This document shows positions 13,710 through 23,774 of a stretch of DNA of 64,000 nt, in pieces. A program made the position numbers and the translations under genes. How positions within the stretch are numbered: the stretch's first letter is position 1; each line of letters starts with the position of its first letter. Under the pieces are notes generated by a model. It did not search any database. It was given only the letters and a program-made list of their open reading frames with translations, and was not told the DNA's origin. Origin of the DNA: Sipunculus nudus (Eukaryota > Annelida > Sipuncula > Golfingiida > Sipunculidae); the NCBI GenBank assembly GCA_026874595.1, contig CM049306.1:15273019-15337018 (forward strand). The letters run 5' to 3'.

Positions 13710-14390
13710 TCAATAACAACAGGAAGGGCACTTTAAGGTTTTGACAGCATTATTTACATTTAGGTGATAAAAAATGTAGTCATTCAGCTATCTATGAAGA
13801 GCTGCATCAGTAACAAAAGAATGGCCACTTTATAGTTTTGACAGCACTTTTTACATTTAGGTGATAAAAAGGTGTAGTCATTCAGCCATCTATGAAAAGC
13901 TGCATCAGCAACAACAGGATGGACACTATGGTTTTGACAGCATTATTTACATTTATGTGATAAAAAGGTGCAGTCATTCAGCTATATATGAAGAGCTGCA
14001 TTAGTTACAACAGGATGGGCACTTTATGGTTTTGACAGCATTATTTACATTTAGGTAATAAGAAAGATGTAATCATTCAGCTATCTATGAAGAGCTGCAT
14101 CAGTAACAACAGGATGGACACTATGGTTCTGACAGCATTATTTACATTTATGTGATAAAAAGGTGCAGTCATTCAGCTATGTATGAAGAGCTGCATCAGT
14201 AACAACAGGATGGGCACTTTATAGTTTTGACAGCATTATTTACATTTAGGTGATAAAAAGATGTAATCATTCAGCTATCTATGAAGAGCTGTTTCAGTAA
14301 CAACAGGATGGACACTATGGTTCTGACAGCATTATTTACATTTAGGGGTTGAAAGAATGTAATCATTCAGCTACTTATGAAGAGCTTTTA
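13710..14390 (+). repeat. 97-bp satellite, seven units
   Basis: Units beginning 'tt.tgacagca.t.tttaca' start at about 13738, 13836, 13932, 14030, 14127, 14225 and 14321, preceded by a partial unit. Each contains 'cattcagctat.tatgaaga' followed by 'gctgcatcagtaacaacagg'. Alternating sub-types (atgggcacttta against atggacacta) suggest the array partly grew by duplicating a two-unit block. Confidence 0.9.
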
Positions 14391-15110
14391 CAGGGCCTGA
14401 ATTCACTGAGAATGGCTTCATAGAGCATGTGTCATTTGGTGAACAGGTCTGCTTACACAGATTAAGGAATTCCTTACTAATACAACTGTGTATAATGTAT
14501 ATCAAAGGGAAGATGTGCACTAAAACAAAAGAAATGTTTGTCTGTGGTCATTTTACTTTTGCATGCTCATGGAGTGTTCTGTATTTTTTCCCATAATAAA
14601 TTAATCCTACCATAATTTGAGTATTGCAGCTTGGTCTAAAAATGCATTATTTCACTCTAAATTTTGCCATTGTACGTTCTCTTGCCACAAAACTCTATCA
14701 ACAAATAGATCCTTGCCTCGATGCTGTGCTGGGAGTACTTTCTTGTGGCATCTCCATTTCTTTTATAAATGCAACCACCACAGTTTTATTTCTCCCAGTT
14801 TTTCTTCAAGACTACTATTTTCATACACACTAAAACCTCAATGTCACAGGTCCCATGTCAAAACTAGAGGTTTGGGACTGAAGGGTCCTCAACTAGGGCC
14901 CCAGCCCCCAGGATTGCCAGTTTCTCCAAATGTAAGCCCAGGGGCCATATTAGATGTCAGATTAGTCTGAAATTTATAACCACAAATAATCTTGAAATCA
15001 AATTAAAAAAAAAAAATCACATTAAAAAACGTCATTGGAGATGGTTTTAAAACATCTGCCTGGCAGTGATATTGGATTTAACAGTTGTTCTTGTAGAGAT
15101 ATCACACACA
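14391..15110. other. non-coding stretch with diverged direct repeat
   Basis: It contains the second copy (14794-14850) of the block at 13138-13207 and a poly-A run near 15005-15016. The longest open frame (14617-14970) has no supporting features. Confidence 0.45.
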
Positions 15111-15124
15111 AAAGTAAATACCCC

Positions 15125-15605
15125 AACTATTCCACCAGGTCTGTAATTCCAAAGGTCTGGAGCCCACATAGGCCCCAATAATCCCTGTGAATTTGAGAAA
15201 GATCAAATGTATTCTTTTTGAGAAAATGCATGCGAAAGAAAATCACCAATTGTACTCTGGTGTCAATATTAGAATTCCTACAGGTCTGTAATTCAACAGG
15301 TCTAGAGCCCTTATAGGCCCCAATGATCCCACTAAATTTGAGAAAGATCAAGCATGTTCTTTTTGTGATTTCACGCGATAAGAAAATCACCGATTGTGCT
15401 CCGGGGCCACATTGGATTTCCAACAGGTCAGTAATTCGATAGGTCTGGAGCCCTGATTAGCCCCAAAGTTTCCCATGATTTTGTGAAAGATCAAGCTTGT
15501 TCTTGTTGAGATATTACACGCTAAAGTTGTCTGCTTCTGGGAGACGGATGCTTAGACAGACATTGCGATCACTATAGGGCACCGCTTTTTCAAGTGGGGC
15601 CCTAA
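15125..15605 (+). repeat. 145-bp tandem repeat, three units plus terminus
   Basis: 'ggtctgtaattc' followed by 'ggtctggagccc' recurs at about 15137, 15282 and 15427, giving a period of about 145 bp. Each unit continues with 'aggccccaa' and 'gagaaagatcaa'. The array ends in 'gacggatgcttagacagaca' followed by 'ctatagggcacc', a terminus typical of a dispersed repeat rather than a simple satellite. Confidence 0.8.
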
Positions 15606-15646
15606 TCATGTAGTATACCGTAAGTATAAAATAATAATATACATAC

Positions 15647-15714
15647 CTTCAGTTTTGATCTCTGGTTCATCCCCATCTTTTCTTGCTGGCTCAATGGGTG
15701 TTATCTCAACAATT
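15647..15714 (-). CDS. host gene 1, putative coding exon 3
   Basis: This is a 68-bp minus-strand exon. It has a consensus acceptor (pyrimidine-containing tract and TTGCAG just above 15714) and a strong donor (GTATGT at 15641-15646). Read in the phase left by the exon at 16331-16397, it encodes an open acidic/charged segment beginning IVEITPIEPARKDGDEPEIK. It ends one base into a codon, so a further exon must follow at lower coordinates; I could not find it. No domain is recognised and the composition suggests a disordered N-terminal region. The intron to exon 2 is 616 bp. A 17-nt micro-exon candidate inside that intron would break the frame and is not used. Confidence 0.6.
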
Positions 15715-16330
15715 CTGCAAATGAATTTGAATAAGTAAAAATATACTTTGAAATGAAGTTTCCAAATGAACAAGCCAACCATAAGTAACACACATCCTGC
15801 TCTGTGTGCAGAACTTATTCGAGTATTTCTACTTACCAGCATTTTCTAATTTTCTGTGAAAGTTTTGAATAAATTTGAAATTTGCAACTTAACAATACAG
15901 GTGCATGGTAAGATATATTACTAAAAGTTACCTCTCATTATTTTGTGTGTTTAAAATTCCTCCTGATACATTTAATAACAGAACTTTATTCATAAGGCTT
16001 AATGCTAAAATATATTGCAAAAATTGCAGCAAAATGTTACAGTATACATGAAGGTGATTTAACATCACTGTAAGTCTAAAAGCAATAAATCATGACATGT
16101 TTAACTTCTTTGTTAAAGTGAATATATCCTAGAAATATATCCTAAACACACAGATACTCTGATGCTCAGTTTCACTTCATGGAAAGCAAACTGAAAATAA
16201 AGATTGATTTTTATTTCATGTGTGAAATATGCTGGGATTCTATTAATAGCTGTCCCATGTGCCAATATGAGGTATTTTGATACACTCCAAAGACACAGTA
16301 AATTTGGCATTATTGTCAGACAAAACTTAC

Positions 16331-16397
16331 CTGTATGTAGTTTCTGCTTTGTCTGACCTTTCCTGGTTAACCACTGGACTAGCATCTGTAGCTTTCT
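16331..16397 (-). CDS. host gene 1, putative coding exon 2
   Basis: This is a 67-bp minus-strand exon between an acceptor TTTACTACAG (ending at 16398) and a consensus donor CAG|GTAAGT (donor at 16325-16330). With the leftover base of the exon at 27229-27256 it starts GAG and reads EKATDASPVVNQERSDKAET, then TTY and R, with no stop. It ends two bases into a codon, exactly what exon 3 needs. Two strong splice pairs plus agreement of phase across three exons make chance unlikely. The product is polar and low-complexity, and no family is recognised. Confidence 0.65.
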
Positions 16398-16439
16398 CTG
16401 TAGTAAATGATGAAAGAATTATGGAAATACAGTAAAAAT

Positions 16440-16699
16440 TGAGTATATTTTAGATCTTTATTTAATGACAAATCTGAATACTAAAAACCCAATATGAAAA
16501 CATACAACCAAGAGACTCAAGAGGGCAGGGGGGGAAGGGGGGGGGTGGAGAGAGAGATAGAGAGAGAAAGGCTCTTTGTGGTAGTAACTGCAGACAGCCT
16601 GACCAAGCTCACCTAGACAGGGGGAGCTCAGGAGTGGAGCTGTTACATAAGAGCCCAGGGAGCTGAGAGCTGGCCCCTAGCATACTGCATACCACTGGC
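16440..16699. other. purine-rich intronic segment
   Basis: It contains a G-run/GA tract at about 16526-16570 (runs of 8-9 G followed by GAGAGAGA). It lies inside the long first intron of host gene 1 and nothing coding is seen. Confidence 0.5.
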
Positions 16700-17250
16700 C
16701 TGATGTAAACAATACTTGACATGGTGCTTGAAAACCTTAACAAAATCTACAGTTTGATCAATTGGTTTCAACTTTCAGATTTTAACAGAAGAAATACTAT
16801 GTAAACATGCTGAGAAAATTAAATCAACAGCACTTACTGGTAGGAAATGTGCCATGGTCAAATTTGGGCAACATATAAGGTACTGATTTTATATCTTTAT
16901 CCTAATAACTTAAATAATGGGAAAATTCAGATCTAAATTCAAGTATACAATTTAATCTTTATATTCCTGAAAAAAAAAGACTCTTTTACATAATACTTAC
17001 TTATTTCAAGAATGTTCATAGTAAATACATACAAGAATATGTATTTTAAATATGATCAAAAACAGAGAAATGGCTTTGAAATTTGGCAGTCTTGAATTGT
17101 AACAATGAGTTTTTCATGGGAAATTGAGTTTTTTTCCTTATTATCTAGTAACCCAGTTTTTGGTACGGTAGGAGATTTGGAGAAAACTAACTGTATGCCA
17201 AATTTTAGATTCGTAAGTCCAACAGTTTCAAAATGTACCCTGTAAATAGA
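16700..17250 (+). repeat. dispersed repeat family A copy
   Basis: It shares with 600-1149 and 21780-23230 the blocks 'ttgacatggtgc.tgaaaac', 'gtgccatggtcaaatttggg' (diverged), 'gaaattgagttttttt', 'cccagtttttggtacggta' and 'gtccaacagtttcaaaatgt'. It is inside the first intron of host gene 1. Confidence 0.65.
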
Positions 17251-17440
17251 TGTCTGACCAGACAATGGACTTAAAATAGTTACAACACATAGAACAATGC
17301 AAGGATGAAGCTTACATATTCTGAAAACTGAGTGGCCCCCTGGACCCCCTGCTGTGAACAAATCTGCTTGCCAATGTCAGTAAATTTAGCTGGCACTCAA
17401 ACTTGTCTAGCTATAACGGTTATAGTATAACCCTGTATAT

Positions 17441-17443
17441 ATT

Positions 17444-17474
<31 letters not shown>

Positions 17475-17690
17475 CGTTATGGATTTGGTCCGGGCCTCGT
17501 CTGAGGCCCACAGACTAAAATTTAGATAAACCAGATTGAGTGAAAACCAAACACATGTTGAATTTGCAAGGGTTTGTAACAAAGACAAACTGCTCAGGGG
17601 AAAATATTGGGCTGATCTGGGATTCGAACCCATATCATTGGCGGACATGTCCGGCATTCCAACTGCTTCACCAGAAAAGCAAGCATCACT
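17441..17690 (-). repeat. tRNA-derived SINE
   Basis: On the minus strand a tRNA-like head carries an A-box-like TGGTGAAGCAGTTGG (17659-17673) and a consensus B box GGTTCGAATCC (17620-17630). The B box sits in a T-arm whose stem pairs (TGGG/CCCA). A tRNA-unrelated body follows and the element ends in an AT microsatellite (17441-17474) as its tail. The anticodon arm is not intact, so this is a SINE rather than a functional tRNA. A, B and tail are in the correct order and spacing for RNA polymerase III SINEs. Confidence 0.7.
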
Positions 17691-17749
17691 AGCAAGACAG
17701 TTTGGTCTGCTTTTATGTCACCCTGTAACAATATATATATATATATTAA

Positions 17750-18275
17750 ACTGGTAAAATCAAGATCTGTGCATCCATGGATATTGAGAATAGAAAATAT
17801 GTGATACAGTCAGAAAAATAAGTGGCATAATCAAGGTTCAACAACTGGATGTAATCAAATTTTGTATAAAATACAGGTGTCACACCTAATATATAATTAT
17901 GCCATTATTAAGTATGTGATCAGAATCATGTTTACATGTCCCCTTGGTCAAAATAGGTGTCCCATAAATTGTTTTCTAACAAATGGCAATTAATTCTATT
18001 TTCCTGAGAAATTCCCATACTGGTTTTGGATTTTGCCCATACCTGGAATCCATACCTGGAATTCATTATATTAAAGGAAGAGGGGGCAGGGAATCCTTCC
18101 TTACTTTAAATTTGCTGTTTAAATACATATGGTTCAAGAAATGGCACTTCACTTCTAGTTATACTTAAACCAACAAGGTTGACAGGCCGATGCAAACCTA
18201 TGCAATAGGATAAACATCAGGTATAATCCAGGCCTGCCAAAGGTAAAGGACCAAAAAAAGTCAGTACTCCAGAAA
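17750..18275. other. non-coding intronic stretch
   Basis: Nothing is recognised. Short open frames lack splice support. Confidence 0.4.
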
Positions 18276-18590
18276 ACAAGGGACCCAGGGGTCACTGTGC
18301 TCAGCTGAAGTTGACCTTGATGTTAAAAATCTAAAATGATATCAAAGGGTGCTTACAGGAAAAAACATGCCGTAGCCAAAGTTGGAAAAAATTTAATGCA
18401 TTGATTTTTATTTATGCTATTAACTTTGCAAATTTCAGATCTTATTTTGGGTAAACAATCGAATCTTGATTAAATAAAGTTATAACCCTGAAAACATGTC
18501 TCAAGCTACAGCAATCCTCGTGTTAAGTGAGTAAATATATTTCTTGTTTTTTAAAGCAATATATTTGGGCCCATAACTTCAAAACAGGGT
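18276..18590 (+). repeat. family A copy, start-type terminus
   Basis: It begins 'aaaacaagggacccaggggt' with 'gctcagctga' at about 18299-18308. It continues with blocks shared with 21880-22140, such as 'gggtaaacaat.gaatcttga' and 'attaaataaagtta'. Confidence 0.6.
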
Positions 18591-18740
18591 TGGGGCAAGG
18601 TACTTGTACCTGTACCTGTACCTAGGTACACATTTCAGAGTACCTGTACCTGTACCTGCCAGTCATGAGTAGGAAGTACCTTGTACCTGTACCTGTAACT
18701 TAAGTACCTGTACCTGGTACAAGGTACTCCAGGTACATTT
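18590..18740. repeat. GTACCT hexamer array
   Basis: About 20 copies of (G/T)ACCTG, GTACCT or AGGTAC are clustered in 150 bp, in both orientations. AGGTACC-type cores are nearly palindromic. Direct runs 'tacctgtacctgtacc' at 18611, 18648 and 18682 are broken by 'cctaggtac'. Such hexamer-rich tracts occur at the ends of some DNA transposons of the hAT group, but no transposase or second end is visible. Confidence 0.6.
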
Positions 18741-20050
18741 TCATATTATCATTTTTTTAGTTTTTTTTTCTCTTTTAGTATTACATTTGGTTACCTGTAG
18801 TGTAAAATAATCGGCAAGCCATCAGTGTGATAAACTGCTCATGAATTGAATTGTTATCACACCTCCAGAATGGTCACATGTGTGAAATCAGCTTATTAAG
18901 CAAATCATTTGATTATACTTTACTTGGTGCACTTAATGAACATTTAGTACAGGCAAGATCTTGGCCCGTTGCCACATCTGTTTATACATACTGAGAGACT
19001 TTGGCTACAATACCTTTACAAGCTGACATATTTATAAGATTTTTTTTGAAAATCTTTAGAATAACAGATGCCTACTGAAAGCAAACTCAGAATACAGATA
19101 TAGGTTTTATTCATGGATTTATCTTACAATTGGATATGGAAACGAATTATTTTTATTGCCTGTACAACTCTGCTCATATACCCACAAAACTCACAATCTG
19201 TTACCACAAACATCTAGCACTGTTTACCACAGTATCTAGGACTAGGATCTAGTTTTAAAGTCATTAGAAAAACATGGTTGAGGTGTTCTGGGATCACCAC
19301 CCCATTTGTCTCTTTAGACTATGAATTTTGAGGAGCCGATAGATGTAATGCCAAACAAGCCAAGCCAGCAGGAGTAAGAGACTGCCAATGTTTTACCTGC
19401 ACCTGTGACCGGCGGAAAGCCACAGCACCCACACCCACAAAGGCAGAATTAAGCAGCATGCATTACCGCCATCAATCCCAGCAGCTGAGACCCAGCCATG
19501 CCAGTCGAGGGTCGAACCCGATCAATCAAAGGACAGAGCTTTGAGACAAAAAAAGCTCTGTTTTTTGCTGATGTTGGTCATGTGGCCAAGTAAGCCTATA
19601 TCAAACTGAAGGCTGCAATAGTCTTCTTCTGCAAAACTGCTTTTCAAATTCTATAACATTGCACAAAAAAATTAATCTTAGATGGCCTTTGATCAAATTT
19701 AATCAAATGATTTTTGGCTATATATTGGACCTTTAAAAATGAAAGAACTATGATATACTGTTACCACACAACAAAAACCTAAATGTGACCATCATTTGCA
19801 TAAAACATGGCAATGATAGCTCTTGCCGTTTCTAAGATTGTAATCTAAGTGGGCCAAAAGACTAAGTTCAGCTTCATGTAATTCTGCCAAAAATCACCGA
19901 AATGGAAACTAATTTGAGAGATCTTGTTTCTTGGATTATTTCTGCGAAACATTATACAATTTGGCTTGACAATATCAGAGCAGATTTTTAGTTTTTTATT
20001 TGACTTTTCCTTGCTTATCTGGTATTGGTATCCCATTTTTACAGACCAGT
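18741..20050. other. non-coding intronic stretch
   Basis: No supported exon is seen. The less AT-rich block at 19330-19560 has a B-box-like GGTTCGACCC on the minus strand near 19507-19516 but no convincing tRNA fold. Confidence 0.4.
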
Positions 20051-20100
20051 TATATTAAAAACAAGGGACCCATGGGTCACGGCGCTCAGCTGATCGTGAT
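20050..20100 (+). repeat. isolated family A start terminus
   Basis: 'aacaagggacccatgggtca' followed by 'cggcgctcagctgatcg' matches the beginnings at 18276 and 56352. The sequence that follows does not match those copies well, so this is a truncated copy. Confidence 0.55.
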
Positions 20101-21659
20101 TGGACTATAAATGTTTCTCCACTGTGATAATATATCGAGTCGATAAAGCTTATGAATATCATGTACATGTTGGGCTATTATAAAGGAATGTAATGTAATA
20201 TGTGAGTAAATGATAAATGAAATTACCTGACTGATTGATTAATAGAGTCAAATAAAGTGGTTTATTTTTTATTTATTTAGGAGGGGTTGAAAATTGTGAT
20301 ATATTTGAGCAAATATGAATGCAATGACAGCAGTAATAAGCAGTAGTAGAATGATGATAAGGCTATTTGTTGAAGGATCTAAAGTGTATGGTAGTCTGCA
20401 AGCATTCAATTTGACAGATATGATGTTATGATTAACTATGCTGATGAAGTGATTTATGAATATGTGACTGTATGACACAATATCTCTTTAGTCTTGACAA
20501 GGTACATTATTGTGATGCCCACTATGTCTACATATTACACAATATTGACATAATTTCTGGCATGTACATAGGTACCTATGGACGAATAGTTATACAAAAT
20601 ATTAAAGTATGAATATATCTGATTCATCTTGTTCTTGCTTACTGAGGCTAACTTTGGGATGGGGTTCAGAGAAGGGAAAAGTGAGGGCAGCACGAAAGTG
20701 GATGTAGATATATTCTATTGTAAAGTTTTTCATTTATATAAGAATATGAAAAGCTAAGAGGAAAGGGGCCCTCCTACTTGGTTATAGTAAAGTTCTAAAT
20801 ATATGATTGCAAACTAATACTCTGACAAGACTGTCATGAAGAAAAACAGTAAAAGTTTTGAGATACTGTGTTGCATACGAAAATTTACAGATGGACAGGC
20901 AAGTGGACAGAATGGACAAATACCTTTATTTCACTTTCAAGAGAATAATGCATTTAAGTTTATATATAATCCTATTTTTTTAAGCAGATCCACTTTTTCC
21001 ATAAAGAAGTTTTTATCTGAATTTTTTTTTTATTTACAGGTTTATAAATTTTTAATTAAAAAACCTGAAAATATAATTTAAAATATTAGAATTGTTGCAA
21101 AAGTTGCAATCATTATATATACAGAGTAAAAAACATTGGGTCATATTATGCATACACATATATTTTATTATTTTTAAATAATAAATGTTTAAACTGATTT
21201 TAAAAGAAAATAATGCCACAACATGGCATCTACAAGAATATTTTTTGAATCACTATTAAAAAGTTTTGCACATTGGAGTTTTCAGGACATGCTTAATTTT
21301 ATTCACCAAAATAAAATAAAAGTAAATTTGATAAAATAAAACATCTTTTCAAATAAAGTATACACACTGTTGGTTGGATGAGGGACAAACAATATCATTG
21401 TGCTAATTACTATCCCAGTTTTAATTTATTACTGGAATTAATAGTCAATTTCACACCTGGTGAAGTTTTTACTCTTCTGAAGTAAGGAATTACTTATCTC
21501 ATGAACATCCACACTTTCACAGCAATACACCACTTTGTGGACACAATTAAATGTACACTTTAATCATTGTAACCCTGGTGGTTCAATACAAAATCTAAAA
21601 TGTAGCATGTCCAAGAAAAAAATAAAATACAGAAAAATTATAACATTCATCTAGTTTAT
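20101..21659. other. non-coding intronic stretch
   Basis: AT-rich sequence with poly-A and poly-T tracts. The 81-codon open frame at 20836-21081 has no motif or splice support. Confidence 0.45.
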
Positions 21660-23230
21660 GCACCAGCTGGGGGGATGAGTGCAGGGCAGAGGGGAAGCCT
21701 GCTAGTAGTGGCCAAGCTGGGCCAAGGTAAGCTGCCTGGGGTGGGTTACATAATGCAAGTGAAGGCTGTACTACTAGGTGGGCTAGATGTAAACAACACT
21801 TGACATGGTGTATGAAAACATGAATAAAAGCTATTCATTCCAATCAATTTCTTTTGAAAGTTCAGATTTTAAAAGATTAAACCCTTAAGCATATATGCTG
21901 GGAAATTTAAATCAACAGTGCCAAAGTTGGACAAAATTTAAGGTATTGATTTTTTATTTATGCTTGAAAAACTTAACTTGCTTAACTTGAAAAATTTGCA
22001 AAATTCAGATCTAATTTTGGGTAAACAATTGAATCTTGATTAAATAAAGTTATATTCCTGAAAAAAAAGTCTCTAGGTTCAGCAATTCTCATGTTAGGTG
22101 AGTAAATATATTTCCTGATTTTTTAAAAAATTGCATTATATTTTGGCCCATAAATTCAAAATAATACCCAAAAGTGACCTAATTTTTGGTATGTTCATAG
22201 AAAATGTATAAAAGAATGTGAATACTAAATACGATCAAAAACAGATCAGTGGTTTTGATATTAGGCAGCCTTGAAGTGTAACAATGGCTTTTTTTTATGG
22301 AAAACGGGAGTTTTTCTTCCTTAATATCTCAAAGGAACAAAGTCCTAATGACCCAATTTTCGGTATGGTAGGAGATTTTTGGGACATCTAAAATTATGTC
22401 AACAGCCAGGGGAGTAAGAGATGTGCACTGAATGACCTACAGTCATCAAAGTGGACTGCTTGACAATGTAAGGGAATACAACAAGAGCCTCCAAAAAAAA
22501 TTCAATAACCAGCCTAATTTTGCAGCTTTTATTTTCAAATTTCAGATTTTAACAAATTAAATCCTTATGTATACATGGTGTGAAAATTAAATCCACAATA
22601 CTTACAGGAAAAAAACGTGCCATGGCCAAAGTTGGGCAGAATTTAAGGTACCAATTTTATATTTTTGCCAATATTTAAAAAAATTTAACAGATTTTGATC
22701 TAATTTTTGGTATACAATTAAATTTTGATTAATTAAAGTTGTATTACTGGAAAAAAGTCCCTACCTTTAACACTTTTGGTCTTAAGTGACCAAAGATCTT
22801 CCTGATTTTTTTTACAAAGTCCATTATGTTTGGGCCCATAACTTTTTTAAATTATATAATACTGACTTAATATCTGGCATGTTCATAGGAACTATATAGA
22901 GGAATATTTATGGTGAATATGAAGAAAACCAGATGAGTGGTTTTGATATTAGGCAGCCCTGAAGTGTGAAAATAGATTTCTAATAAAAAATTGAGGTTTT
23001 TTACTTAATATCTCAAAGGAACGAAGTCCTATTGACCCAATTTTTGGCGTGGTAGGAGATTATGGGGACATCTAACTGTATGCCAAAATTCAGATTCGTA
23101 GGTCCAACGGTGTCTAAACGTGCCAGTCTTACGGACGGACATCCAGACGGACAGACAGACAGACGGACGGACGACGGACAATGGACCATGACTATAGCTC
23201 AGATGACTCATAGTCAGCTGAGCTAAAAAT
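21660..23230 (+). repeat. two successive family A copies
   Basis: Copy one (about 21660-22400) and copy two (about 22400-23230) repeat the same block order: 'gccatggccaaagttgggca', 'gatctaatttttggtataca', 'taaagtt', 'ttgggcccataactttt', 'gatcagtggttttgatatt' or equivalents, and 'gtaggagatt'. Copy two has the full terminus: a GGACGGACATCCAGACGGAC-type tract at 23130-23180, then 'ggaccatgactatagctcag' and 'catagtcagctgagct' (23210-23225). Confidence 0.7.
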
Positions 23231-23334
23231 TATGGGACTCCTGATCATGAGATTGTGCAGTCAATACTGGACTGAGGCAGCTTCTCAAAATCACTTGTAT
23301 TTCATCTCAGAATAATATTAATAATATCATGACG

Positions 23335-23774
23335 GGTCCGCCTAAACTACCAAAACACTGGTGTTTTGGGAACGTGTGACGAAACACCCTTTTAAATTCA
23401 AATTTGAAGCAAAACACTGACTTATTTAATAAATTATCATCTGTTGCATATGTCAAGGCAGAATTGTGCCACTTCTGTAAAATAAAAGAAAGCAATGGTG
23501 TTTTGTACAACTGACAAGTGCTCTGCTTGTTTGTGACTTGCCCCACTAGGGGGCAGCATCATAGCTGGCATAAATGGCTGCCGTTGAACAGACCACAGCA
23601 CAAAACACTCGTTTTTATCTTTATTTCATAAATTTTTTACAAAATATTATAGAGATATATTCATCAGATGATTATTTATTGATTGGTGTTACGTTTCAGG
23701 TTCAGGTTTGAACTTAAGTTGGTGTTTCGTCACAGATACCCAAAACACTGGTGTTTTTCGTGTTTAGGGGGACC
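23335..23774. mobile_element. 440-bp terminal-inverted-repeat element (MITE-like)
   Basis: The first ~55 bp (GGTCCGCCTAAAC, then CAAAACACTGGTGTTTTGG, then TGACGAAACACC) match the reverse complement of the last ~55 bp (GGTCCCCCTAAAC, then AACACCAGTGTTTTGGG, then TGACGAAACACC) with a few mismatches. Each end also contains a self-complementary AAAACACTGGTGTTTT core. The interior has no transposase, so the element is non-autonomous. No clear target-site duplication could be identified, and the superfamily is not assigned. Confidence 0.75.

Noticed and set aside
14617-14970. 117-codon plus-strand open frame
   Set aside because: It overlaps a duplicated non-coding block and has no motif or splice support.
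15838-15854. 17-nt micro-exon of gene 1 between TTTCACAG and GTAAGTA
   Set aside because: Including it would put a stop early in exon 3, whereas skipping it keeps all three exons in phase.
17605-17690. Functional tRNA gene
   Set aside because: The T-arm and B box are good, but the anticodon and acceptor stems do not pair. A SINE body and AT tail follow.
19330-19560. tRNA or SINE-like sequence with a B-box-like GGTTCGACCC on the minus strand
   Set aside because: No A box at the right distance and no plausible tRNA fold.
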